NCBI RefSeq assembly: GCF_002911665.1
Contig: NZ_MTBP01000002.1
Span: 1,550,001-1,614,000, forward strand
Source of the DNA: Actinomadura rubteroloni
GTDB taxonomy: Bacteria; Actinomycetota; Actinomycetes; Streptosporangiales; Streptosporangiaceae
Direction of reading: 5' to 3'
Length of the DNA stretch: 64,000 nt
How positions within the stretch are numbered: the first letter of the stretch is position 1; each line of letters starts with the position of its first letter. Shown here piece by piece: positions 1 through 7,960 of this stretch. Below the pieces are notes generated by a model. That model was not told the DNA's origin and did no database searches. It was given only the letters and a program-made list of their open reading frames with translations. The position numbers and the translations under genes are program-made.

Positions 1-617
1 GCCCCGAGCGCCGGCTGGAGGTGCCGGTGGACCCATTCGGTGTCGCCGTCGCCGCTCGCGACGAGCAGCAGCACCGGGTCGAGCGGACGGTCCGTGATGT
101 CCTGCACCGGGCGTCCCGAGGTGATCCGGTGGACGTTCTCGTGCGGCCACGCCGCGACCGAGAACCCGCCGCGCGGCAGGTAGGACGCGACGTGCTTGCC
201 GAAGCCCGTCCGGACGTGGGCCAGGTGCGTGACGCTGTTCACCCAGGCGCCCGCGTAGACGGCGCGGGCGAGGCCGTCCGCCATGCTCGCGAGCTGGCCG
301 GGCCGGACGTAGGGGGACACGAACGCGAGCTGGTCGGCGACCACCGACAGCGCGAGCGGCGGCAGGTTCAGACCGATCCCGGCGACGCGGTCGGTGTCGA
401 GCGCGCCGCGCGCCAGGCGCAGCAGGCGCGCCGCCTCGTCCGCGCGCCAGGCGGCGTGGACGACGACCACGGCGTCCGTGCGGGCGAGCGCGGCGGCCAT
501 GAGGTCGATGAACGCGGCCGGGGCGTCGGCGTCGGGCGGCGGATCGAACCGCACCGCCGTGTCCGCCTGCAGAATGCCCGAGCTGGGGACATTCCCGACC
601 AGCACTATCTCGGTCAC
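1..617 (-). CDS. Hypothetical protein, C-terminus beyond the window
   Basis: Reading the minus strand from a GTG at 617 gives an uninterrupted frame of about 205 residues that runs off the left edge. The GTG has GGAG five bases upstream, which is why I prefer it. The same frame stays open upstream to an ATG near 735, which has no good ribosome site. The product begins TEIVLVGNVPSSG and continues with hydrophobic beta-strand-like segments (DAVVVVHAAW, PVLLLVASGDGD), so it looks like a soluble alpha/beta protein. I do not recognise the family and see no MIDAS, Walker or metal motif. It is divergent from the kinase/AAA+/radical SAM operon that starts at 1384 and could belong with it functionally, but that is only proximity. 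Confidence 0.7.
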   Translation of the reverse strand, partial: MTEIVLVGNVPSSGILQADTAVRFDPPPDADAPAAFIDLMAAALARTDAVVVVHAAWRADEAARLLRLARGALDTDRVAGIGLNLPPLALSVVADQLAFVSPYVRPGQLASMADGLARAVYAGAWVNSVTHLAHVRTGFGKHVASYLPRGGFSVAAWPHENVHRITSGRPVQDITDRPLDPVLLLVASGDGDTEWVHRHLQPALG

Positions 618-1383
618 CGGTGCTCCGGATCGTTCACGAACCTCACCGGGACTTCCTTCCTTCTCGTCAGGCGACGCCCCCGCCGTCCTCTGATCGACGT
701 CGACGGGCGCGAAGACCGTAACCATCTCGCCCATGTGTGATCAAGTAACCATTTTTTCACCGGCGACCCGACTTAGGAAGGCGAATCATCGACATCGCTT
801 CGAGAGGGCAACCTGCGCCGACGGGCTCGCCACAAGATCGCGTCCGTTTCGTGCATCTCCCGGAAACAACGGACGCTGGAGTCGCCCTGGGGGCATGGGC
901 GGAGCCGGGCGCGTCCTGACGGATCGGAGTGCGGCACCCGTTGATCACGAGTATTTAATGCGGGCGAAACATGCGCGGCCGGAAAAAGGCCACCAAGATC
1001 GTTCCGGATGCTCCACTTCGGCCCGATCAATAGGCCCGTGGGTTCTTGTCCGAAAACCGGTGCGGTGCGCGTCGGGCGGCCCAGAGAATCGGCGCGTCCC
1101 CACGAAACCGAGTACCGGCCGGCTCGTGCGGCCCGGCTCCGAATCATGGGACCCCCGTCAGTGCTCCGCGCCCCGGCGGGACCGGACGCCCGCCCCGGAC
1201 GTGCGCAGTCAACCAACCCGCGCGGCCCGCCGTCCGGGCCCCAGGACCCATCTTCGGACCCATCCCCGGACCCGGGCCGGACCCGGGCCCGCCGGGCCGC
1301 GAACCCCTCGCCGCACGGGGATCCGGAGGCGCCGGACGTTCTAGAGTCGGGGCATCGGCCAGGAACGAGCGCAGGAGTCGGCG
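618..1383. other. Intergenic region between divergent transcription units
   Basis: This 766-base stretch separates the leftward unknown gene from the rightward six-gene operon, so it should hold both promoters. AT-rich patches lie near 735-775 and near 945-962 (GAGTATTTAATGC), unusual in this genome and plausible promoter sites. The last bases before the operon carry AGGAG six bases upstream of the ATG at 1384. The open frames crossing the region have an Arg/Pro-rich composition unlike real proteins here. I see no RNA gene. Confidence 0.5.
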
Positions 1384-1887
1384 ATGACGCAACACCCGGA
1401 GCCCGGTCAGCACCCGTCCGCGCAGGGGCCGGGTGCGAACTACGGCCCGCCGCCGCCCCGGCACCCGCACCAGCCGCCGCGTCCGCCGCAGCCCGGGCCC
1501 GCGGGCCCGCCGCCCCCGCCGCCCGGCCGGGCCTCGGGGGCCTTCCCGGCGCCCGAGCGCTTCCAGCCCGCCGCGCCGCCGCCCGCCGAGAAGGGCCTGA
1601 TCGGCGCGCTGTTCGACGCGAACTTCGACTACCTGGTCACCCCGAAGCTGGTGAAGGTCTTCTACATCCTGGCGCTGATGCTGATCACCCTGTCCGCGCT
1701 GATGGTGGTGGGGGCGGGGATCTGGATCTCGCAGCTCCGCAACGGCTGGCTCGTCGGCCTCCTCGTCATGTGCGCCGGGCCGGTCGTCTGGCTCTTCGAG
1801 ATGCTCCTGGCCAGGCTATTCCTGGAGGCGGTCGTGGTGCGGTTCAAGATCGCCGAGTACCTGCGCGTCATCAAGGACAAGATCTAG
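1384..1887 (+). CDS. DUF4282 family membrane protein with proline-rich N-terminus
   Basis: A 167-residue protein. Residues 1-70 are Pro/Gln/Gly-rich and probably disordered. From about residue 77 (FDANFDYLVTPKLVKVFY) it matches the DUF4282 pattern: a short amphipathic stretch followed by two transmembrane helices (about 92-117 and 123-150), ending in a basic tail with RFKIAEYLRVIKDK. Family function is unknown. The start is supported by AGGAG upstream. It is the first gene of an apparent operon, with the kinase starting two bases after its stop, so it may be a membrane partner of that kinase. The family call is secure; the role is not. Confidence 0.85.
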   Translation: MTQHPEPGQHPSAQGPGANYGPPPPRHPHQPPRPPQPGPAGPPPPPPGRASGAFPAPERFQPAAPPPAEKGLIGALFDANFDYLVTPKLVKVFYILALMLITLSALMVVGAGIWISQLRNGWLVGLLVMCAGPVVWLFEMLLARLFLEAVVVRFKIAEYLRVIKDKI

Positions 1888-1889
1888 CG

Positions 1890-4232
1890 GTGGCCGACTT
1901 CGACGACGCTCCCCCGCACGCCACGCGCCGCGAACCGGGCATGACGCGCCGGGACGTCCCCGGTCCGCGCGACCCGTCCGGCACCCGCCGCGACGGCCCC
2001 GCGGCGGCGGACGGCCCGCTGCTGCGGCTGCCGGGCCCGCTCGCGGAGCGGTTCAGGCTGGTGGCCGAGCTGCCGGTGCAGGGCGCGGAGTCCGACCTCG
2101 TCCTCGTCCGGGACGGCACGGACGCCGAGTACGTGGTCAAGCTGTTCCGCCGCGGCTATCACGCCGACCGCGAGGTGTGGGAGAAGCTGCCGCTGCTGGC
2201 GTCCCCGCACGTCCTGCGCGTCCTGGAGACGGGCACCGCCGAGGGGCGCGACTACGAGATCGCCGAGTACGCCGAGGCCGGCAACCTCCGCGCGCTGATG
2301 GACGCCCCGCTGCCCCCGGCCACGGTGAGCGCGATCGTGGAACAGCTCGCGGCGGGCCTGGACGCCCTGCACGGCGCGGGCGTCGTCCACCGCGACCTGA
2401 AGCCGGAGAACGTGCTGGTCCGGGGCTCCGACCCGGTGGACGTGGTGATCGCCGACTTCGGCCTCAGCCGGGTGCTGGAGCAGAGCGTGATGTTCGCGTC
2501 GTCGTCGCGGACGCTCGTCTACGCCGCCCCCGAGTCGCTGTCGGGCCAGGTGTCGCCGGCCCGGGACTGGTGGTCGCTCGGCGTGATCGTCCGCGAGCTG
2601 GCCACCGGACGGCCCCCGTTCGCGGGCCTCAGCGAGACCGCCGTGGTCGACCATCTCGCGACGCGCGCCGTCCCGGCCGACGATGTCGCCGACCCGCGCC
2701 TGCGGCTGCTGTGCCAGGGCCTGCTGACCCGCGACCCGCGCGGCCGGTGGGGATCGGAGCAGGTCAGGGCGTGGCTGGCCGGCGCGTCCCCGCCCGTCGC
2801 CGCCCCGGCGCGCGGCACCGTCCCGCCCGGCCGGGGCGTCCCGTTCGCGGGCCGCCGCCACGACGACCGCCGCGAGTTCGCGCGCGTGCTCGTGGAGCGC
2901 TGGGACGAGGCCGCGCCGCACTTCTTCGGCCGGGGCGAGGCGGGCGAGGCGTGGCGGACGCTGCGCGACTGGCTGGCCGAGGTCCCCGACGACGGCACGA
3001 TCACGCTCGTCGACCGGTACCTCACGGCCGGGCTGCCGCCGGACGAGAAGCTGCTGCACCTCGTCCGCTGGCTCGACCCGGACCTGCCGCCGTACTTCCT
3101 CGGCCGCCGGGTGACGGCCGGGGACCTGCCGGGCCTGGCGGCGCTGGCGGGCGATCCGGCGCAGCCCGACCACCGGACGGCCTGCCGGATCGGCCGCGCG
3201 CTGTGGGACAGGGACCTGCTGCCCGTCCTCGCGGCCTCACCCGAAGGCCATGACTTGGTGGCCGTGCATGAGCAATGGCATCACCACGTCGCGGCATGGA
3301 ACGACCTCGCGCGCTGGCTGCGCGGCCAGGAGTCGGCCCCGCCGAGCCTGGCCGGACGGCTCCCGGAGGCGGGCGCGCCGGCCGACGACCCCCCGGTGGT
3401 GCTGCTGACGCTGCTGGCCCTCGCCGCCCGTCCGGCCGAGACGCGGCGCGACATCGCGCGGGCGGCGGGACGGGCGCGGGCGGCGGTCCGCGCGGACGTC
3501 CCGTGGTTCCGCTGGATCGCCGACGGCGCCGGCGACGACCCGCTGCGCCAGTTCGCGGTCGTGCGCGCGGCCCCGGAGGCCGTGCTGGAGGTCGAAGCGC
3601 GGGCGCGCGAAGCAGCCGCCGCCGAACGCCACCGCGCGGCGCTGGACGCGCGGCGAGCCGAGCAGGAGCGCGAACGCCTCGAAGGACGCGCCAACGCCAC
3701 GCTCCGCGCCGTCGCCTGGTCGGTCCCGCTGCTGCTGGTCTGGCTGGCCGTCAGCGCGCTGATCTCGGTGGTCGCGGGCGGCGACGACGGCGGAACCTCG
3801 TCGGTCGGCCTGCACCGGAGCGGGAGTTCGGTCGGGTTCGGCGTGCTCGCCTTCGCGTCCGTCCTCGCCGCCCTCGCGCAGTGCGGGATCGAGGTGGCCG
3901 TCGCGCGGCGCCAGGCGGGCGACTACCTGCCGCTCGGCCCGTGGGCGGTGCTGTCGCGGGTGCTCGGCGTCGGCGGCCGGGGCCTGTCGCGGGCGTCGGC
4001 GACGGTGTCGGGCGCGGCACGGCGGAACGGACCGCGCGGCTGCGGCGTCCTTCTCCTGGCGGCGATCGTCCCGGTGCTGCTGCTGGTCCTGCTGGCGGCG
4101 GCGATCACCCCGGTGGCGGGACTGCTGTGGATCTTGATCATGGTGCTGGCGGTCGTGGCGCACGGCGTCGCGGCGGGCGTGCGGGTGGACCGGTGGCGGC
4201 GCGGACGCGCCGGCGAGGGAGGGAACCGATGA
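1890..4232 (+). CDS. Membrane-anchored Ser/Thr protein kinase
   Basis: A 780-residue protein from GTG 1890; an ATG at 1941 is an alternative. The kinase domain covers about residues 45-300. The glycine-rich loop is degenerate, but the ATP-binding Lys is present in YVVKLFRRG (about residue 84), the catalytic loop is HRDLKPENVL (about 167-176) and the metal site is ADFGLS (about 189), so it should be active. A SWSLG/DWWSLGV-type element and an Arg-containing GRPPFAGL segment follow. Residues 300-600 are an uncharacterised helical region, then a charged coiled segment and two to three transmembrane helices near the C-terminus (SVPLLLVWLAVSALISVV and a later long hydrophobic run). This N-terminal kinase/C-terminal membrane layout without PASTA repeats is not the PknB type. 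The next gene overlaps its stop by four bases, indicating coupled translation. Confidence 0.85.
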   Translation: MADFDDAPPHATRREPGMTRRDVPGPRDPSGTRRDGPAAADGPLLRLPGPLAERFRLVAELPVQGAESDLVLVRDGTDAEYVVKLFRRGYHADREVWEKLPLLASPHVLRVLETGTAEGRDYEIAEYAEAGNLRALMDAPLPPATVSAIVEQLAAGLDALHGAGVVHRDLKPENVLVRGSDPVDVVIADFGLSRVLEQSVMFASSSRTLVYAAPESLSGQVSPARDWWSLGVIVRELATGRPPFAGLSETAVVDHLATRAVPADDVADPRLRLLCQGLLTRDPRGRWGSEQVRAWLAGASPPVAAPARGTVPPGRGVPFAGRRHDDRREFARVLVERWDEAAPHFFGRGEAGEAWRTLRDWLAEVPDDGTITLVDRYLTAGLPPDEKLLHLVRWLDPDLPPYFLGRRVTAGDLPGLAALAGDPAQPDHRTACRIGRALWDRDLLPVLAASPEGHDLVAVHEQWHHHVAAWNDLARWLRGQESAPPSLAGRLPEAGAPADDPPVVLLTLLALAARPAETRRDIARAAGRARAAVRADVPWFRWIADGAGDDPLRQFAVVRAAPEAVLEVEARAREAAAAERHRAALDARRAEQERERLEGRANATLRAVAWSVPLLLVWLAVSALISVVAGGDDGGTSSVGLHRSGSSVGFGVLAFASVLAALAQCGIEVAVARRQAGDYLPLGPWAVLSRVLGVGGRGLSRASATVSGAARRNGPRGCGVLLLAAIVPVLLLVLLAAAITPVAGLLWILIMVLAVVAHGVAAGVRVDRWRRGRAGEGGNR

Positions 4233-5338
4233 GCAGCGGCGTCGAGGCCGACATCGTGCTGGACGCGGCGGTCGTCCTCACCCTGGGCATGAACCGCGTG
4301 CTCGGGCGGGGCGGGGAGGCCGCCGGACGGGGCGCGCAACTCCTGGCCGCCCTCGCCGCCGGACGGGCCGAGGCGCGCGCGGCGGCGCTGGCCGAGGCCG
4401 AGACCTACGAGCGCGCCGTCCGCGAGGTGCTGGCCCGCAACGCCCGCGCCGAGGAACTGGCGCGGACCCGCGCGGAGCTGGACGCCGACGTCCCGCTCCC
4501 CGCGCCGCTGACGCCGGGCGAGGAGACCGTCGCCGAGCTGACGGCCTGGTGCGCCGCGACGGACCGGGCGCTGGACACGGCCGAGGCGCGCCTGGCCGGA
4601 GCCCTGGCCGCCCGCGTCGGCGAGCAGGTGTTCGCGCTGCCCGACCGGGTCGCCGTCCCCGAGCGTCCCGCCGCGCCCGACGCCCGCGACGCCCTGGAGC
4701 GCGTCCTCGCGCGGCTGCTGCCCGACGCGGCCGGCCCCGACCGGGACGCGGTCGCCGCCGCCGCCCGCCTGCTCGCCGCCGCCACGACCGCCGAGGACGC
4801 CGACACGGCCCTCACCGAGGTCCGGCTGCGCGTCCGGGACGCGAACGCGCGGACCCGCGAGCGCCGCGCCGACGAGAAGCGCCGCGCCGAGCGGGCCGAG
4901 GCCGCCGAGCAGGCCGCCGCCGAGCGCGGCTACGTCCTCGAGGCGATCACTACCGCGTTCGAGGAGCTGGGCTATGAGGTCCACGACGGGTTCGAGACGC
5001 TCACGGCCAGCGACGGCGCGCTGCTGCTCACACGCGGCGACTGGCCCGACCACAGCGTCAAGATGCGCGTCGAGGACGCGGGCCGGGTGCGCGCCGCGAT
5101 GGTCCGGGGACGGGCGGCGCGCAGCGCCGACGACCGCCGCCTGGACGCCGAGCGCGAGGAGGAGTGGTGCGCCGCTTTCGAGCGGGCCAGGACGCGGCTC
5201 GCGGCGTCCGGCGTGGCCTCGGAGGTGACCTGGCGGCTGGATCCGGGGGTCCACGAGCTGCCGGTGGGCGACCCGGCACGGCAGACTGGGACGCGGGGCG
5301 GGCGGCGGGAACGCGGCCGCGAGCGCCGCGAACTGTGA
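4229..5338 (+). CDS. Uncharacterised coiled-coil protein of the kinase/AAA+ operon
   Basis: The ATG at 4229 overlaps the kinase stop (ATGA), so translation is coupled. The 369-residue product is very rich in Ala, Glu and Arg. It has long helical, coiled-coil-prone stretches (about 35-110 and 190-245, with runs such as ERRADEKRRAERAEAAEQ). A more globular C-terminal domain covers about 245-345 (YVLEAITTAFEELGYEVHDG, then DWPDHSVKMRVED). I do not recognise this domain. The heptad-rich middle suggests a scaffold or adaptor, possibly for the kinase upstream or the AAA+ protein downstream. This is inferred from composition and position only. Confidence 0.75.
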   Translation: MSSGVEADIVLDAAVVLTLGMNRVLGRGGEAAGRGAQLLAALAAGRAEARAAALAEAETYERAVREVLARNARAEELARTRAELDADVPLPAPLTPGEETVAELTAWCAATDRALDTAEARLAGALAARVGEQVFALPDRVAVPERPAAPDARDALERVLARLLPDAAGPDRDAVAAAARLLAAATTAEDADTALTEVRLRVRDANARTRERRADEKRRAERAEAAEQAAAERGYVLEAITTAFEELGYEVHDGFETLTASDGALLLTRGDWPDHSVKMRVEDAGRVRAAMVRGRAARSADDRRLDAEREEEWCAAFERARTRLAASGVASEVTWRLDPGVHELPVGDPARQTGTRGGRRERGRERREL

Positions 5339-5348
5339 GGGGCAGGCG

Positions 5349-7235
5349 ATGAGCGCAGATTCACCGACGTTGGGCGGAAGGCTGCCCGGCTGGCCGCCGT
5401 TCGTGCGCGAACTGGACGCGACGCTCTCGGTGCACTCCCAGTACGTCCTGTCCGGCAACCTCTACGACAGCTTCCTCGCGCCCGCCGCCGACGTGGCCGG
5501 GCCGGCCCGGCTGCTGCCGCTGCGCGAGCTGCTGTGGGAGTCGCTGCGCTCCAGCGGGTTCAGTTGCCTGGTCGTCTACGACCCGGTGGACGGCGTGCAG
5601 GTCCTCCCGGAGGCGGGCGACGGGATCGGCGACGAGGCCCAGCGCGCCGCCGAGCAACTGCTCGGCAAGCTGAAGACGAACGAGAAGCCGTCGCTCGAAG
5701 GGCTCCAGAAGTACCTGGCGGCGGTGGCGCGGCCGTCCGAGAAAGTCCGGGCCGCGTTCCTGCTGGACTCGGCGTCGCGGATCGCGCGGACGCCGACCGA
5801 GATGGAGCCCGCCGAGCGCGACTTCTTCCGGTTCTGCGCGAAGCTGTCGCGGTCGGCGCTGCCGGTGCGGGTCGCGGGCCCGCGCCCGAAGCCGCTCTAC
5901 AACCCGGTGCTGTGGCTGGTGGAGCGGCCGGGCGACCTGCCGCCGTGGCTGACGGCGGGCAACGAGACGATCCGCGAGATCACGATCCCGCGCCCCCACC
6001 TCGGGGACCGGCAGGAGACGGCGCGGCTGCTGGCCCGCGCGTTCGGCGTGACGGACGTCGACACCGACCCGTCCGCCGCCGCGACGTGCGACGCGTTCGC
6101 CGAGCAGGCCGACGGCCTGACGCTCCAGTCGATGATCGAGGTCACCCGGCTGGCGAAGGAGCGCAACGTCGACCTCGCCGACCTGCCCGACGCCGTCCGC
6201 ACCTACAAGCTCGGCGTGCTCGACAACCCGTGGAGCCGGGGGCATCTGCGGCGGCGGGTGCTGGAGGGCGAGAAGCGCGTCCCGGAACGGGTCATCGGGC
6301 AGCCGCAGGCCGTCACGAAGACGCTGGACATCCTCAAGCGGGCGGTGCTCGGCCTGTCGGGCGCGCAGGCGACGCGGTCGGGCAGCCGTCCGCGCGGCGT
6401 GCTGTTCTTCGCCGGCCCGACGGGCGTCGGCAAGACCGAGCTGGCCAAGGCGATCACCGAGCTGGTGTTCGGGGACGAGTCGGCCTACCTGCGCTTCGAC
6501 ATGAGCGAGTTCTCCGGCGAGGGCTCGGGCGACCGGCTGATCGGGGCGCCGCCGGGCTACGTCGGGCACGAGGCGGGCGGCGAGCTGACCAACGCGGTCC
6601 GCGAGGACCCGTTCCGGGTGATCCTCTTCGACGAGATCGAGAAGGGCCATCCCCGGATTCTCGACAAGTTCCTCCAGATCCTGGAGGACGGGCGGCTCAC
6701 CGACGGCCGGGGCAACACCGTCCACTTCTCCGAGTCGATCCTGATCTTCACCTCGAACCTCGGGATGTACGTGCCGTCCGCGCAGGGCGGGCAGCGCGAG
6801 CAGAACATCCACCCCGGCATGCCGTACGAGGACATCGAGCAGCGGATCAAGGCGGCCGTCGCGGACCACTTCACGACCGTCCTGAACCGGCCGGAGCTGC
6901 TCAACCGGTTCGGCGACAACGTCGTCGTGTTCGACTTCATCGGCCCGGACGCCGCCGACAAGATCTTCGACCTCCAGTTCGGGAACATCTGCCGCCGCGT
7001 CGCCGAGGAGCACCGGCTCATGCTGACCGTGCGCGGGGACGCGATGACCACGCTGCGGTCCTGGTGCACGGCCGAGCTGGAGAAGGGCGGCCGGGGCATC
7101 GGGATGGCGCTGGAGTCGTCGTTCGTGAACCCGCTCGCCCGCGCGCTGTTCGACCGGGAGCTGGGCGACGACGAGCAGATCACCGTGGCGGGCCTGCGGC
7201 GCGAGGGCGGCATCGTCCACGTGGACCTCGCGTGA
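5349..7235 (+). CDS. AAA+ ATPase with ClpB/ClpA-type motor domain
   Basis: A 628-residue protein. The C-terminal half is a clear Clp/Hsp100 D2-type AAA+ module: Walker A GPTGVGKTE at about residue 356, the Clp-type DMSEFSGEGSGDRLIGAPPG segment with the pore-loop-like GYVGHEAGG, Walker B VILFDEIEKGH at about 424, and sensor-1 IFTSNLG at about 467, followed by a C-terminal small domain. Residues 1-300 lack a Walker A but retain AAA-like secondary elements: a Walker-B-like AAFLLDSAS, then LWLVERPGDLPPWL and ITIPRPHLGDRQE, as in the degenerate AAA domains of Ycf46-like proteins. It is therefore probably a one-motor remodeller with an inactive first AAA module. The radical SAM gene overlaps its stop by four bases (GTGA), so the two are translationally coupled. 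The substrate is unknown. Confidence 0.85.
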   Translation: MSADSPTLGGRLPGWPPFVRELDATLSVHSQYVLSGNLYDSFLAPAADVAGPARLLPLRELLWESLRSSGFSCLVVYDPVDGVQVLPEAGDGIGDEAQRAAEQLLGKLKTNEKPSLEGLQKYLAAVARPSEKVRAAFLLDSASRIARTPTEMEPAERDFFRFCAKLSRSALPVRVAGPRPKPLYNPVLWLVERPGDLPPWLTAGNETIREITIPRPHLGDRQETARLLARAFGVTDVDTDPSAAATCDAFAEQADGLTLQSMIEVTRLAKERNVDLADLPDAVRTYKLGVLDNPWSRGHLRRRVLEGEKRVPERVIGQPQAVTKTLDILKRAVLGLSGAQATRSGSRPRGVLFFAGPTGVGKTELAKAITELVFGDESAYLRFDMSEFSGEGSGDRLIGAPPGYVGHEAGGELTNAVREDPFRVILFDEIEKGHPRILDKFLQILEDGRLTDGRGNTVHFSESILIFTSNLGMYVPSAQGGQREQNIHPGMPYEDIEQRIKAAVADHFTTVLNRPELLNRFGDNVVVFDFIGPDAADKIFDLQFGNICRRVAEEHRLMLTVRGDAMTTLRSWCTAELEKGGRGIGMALESSFVNPLARALFDRELGDDEQITVAGLRREGGIVHVDLA

Positions 7236-7960
7236 GCGGGACGCTCCAGCTCGCCAAGGCCCACTACCCCGTCACGACGCTCGGCCCCGGCACCCGCGCG
7301 GGCATCTGGACGCAGGGCTGCACGCTGCACTGCCACGGCTGCCTGTCGCGGGACACGTGGGAGTCCGATCCGTCCCGCGAAGTCCCGGTCGAGGCGATCG
7401 TGGGATGGCTCGCGTCACTCCCCGGCCCGCTGGACGGCGTGACGATCTCGGGCGGCGAACCGTTCCAGCAGCCGGCCGGGCTCGCCGCGCTGCTCCGGGG
7501 AATCCGTGCGTGGCGGGACGCGCGCTCACATGAGACCATGCCGTTGGACATATTGGTCTACAGCGGATATGTCTACAGTCGTCTTTCACGTTCGGCCAAG
7601 ACGCGGGAGATCCTGGACCTTTGCGACGCCGTGGTCGCGGGCCCGTACGTCGATCGGCTCAATCCGCCGGGCGGAGGCACCGGCCGGCGGTCCCTACTCT
7701 GGAGGGGGTCGGCCAACCAGCGGATCGTCCCGCTGTCCCCCCTCGGACGGCGGCGCTACGCGGTGCCGGACGAGCCGGACGACACCGGCGACGTGCGGCA
7801 GGAGGCCGGGCCGCCCCGGATGCAGGTTTCTATGGAAGAGGGGCCGGAGGGAAGGCGGGTGTACTACATCGGGATCCCGCGCAGGGGTGACCTCGAGCAC
7901 CTCTCGACGACACTGGAGCGCGCCGGGGTGCGCGCGGGGGTGGTGTCATGGCGACCTTGA
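7232..7960 (+). CDS. Radical SAM protein, activase-like (4Fe-4S single cluster)
   Basis: A 242-residue protein from a GTG overlapping the AAA+ stop. The radical SAM cluster motif CTLHCHGC places Cys at residues 30, 34 and 37 (CX3CX2C). It is preceded by WTQGC as in glycyl-radical-enzyme activases such as NrdG and PflA, and followed by the SAM-binding glycine motif TISGGEPFQQP at about residue 70. Later there is a Tyr-rich strand (ILVYSGYVYSRL) and a DAVVAGPYVDRL element, both typical of the NrdG-like group. No glycyl-radical enzyme lies nearby; instead it sits between an AAA+ motor and an FHA protein. The C-terminal 80 residues are not typical of NrdG. Radical SAM assignment is secure; the substrate is unknown. 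Confidence 0.88.
   Translation: MSGTLQLAKAHYPVTTLGPGTRAGIWTQGCTLHCHGCLSRDTWESDPSREVPVEAIVGWLASLPGPLDGVTISGGEPFQQPAGLAALLRGIRAWRDARSHETMPLDILVYSGYVYSRLSRSAKTREILDLCDAVVAGPYVDRLNPPGGGTGRRSLLWRGSANQRIVPLSPLGRRRYAVPDEPDDTGDVRQEAGPPRMQVSMEEGPEGRRVYYIGIPRRGDLEHLSTTLERAGVRAGVVSWRP

Noticed and set aside
733..1344. 203-codon plus-strand open frame in the first intergenic region
   Set aside because: It has no ribosome site, its Arg/Pro/Ser-rich composition becomes extreme toward the end, and it resembles no protein; more likely promoter DNA.
5361..7220. Long open frame antisense to the AAA+ gene, and similar antisense frames such as 1884-3173, 9566-12220, 19358-22027 and 57985-59362
   Set aside because: Their translations are Arg/Gly/Val-rich with no recognisable domain, while the opposite frames encode well-conserved proteins. 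High GC at third positions creates such shadows.
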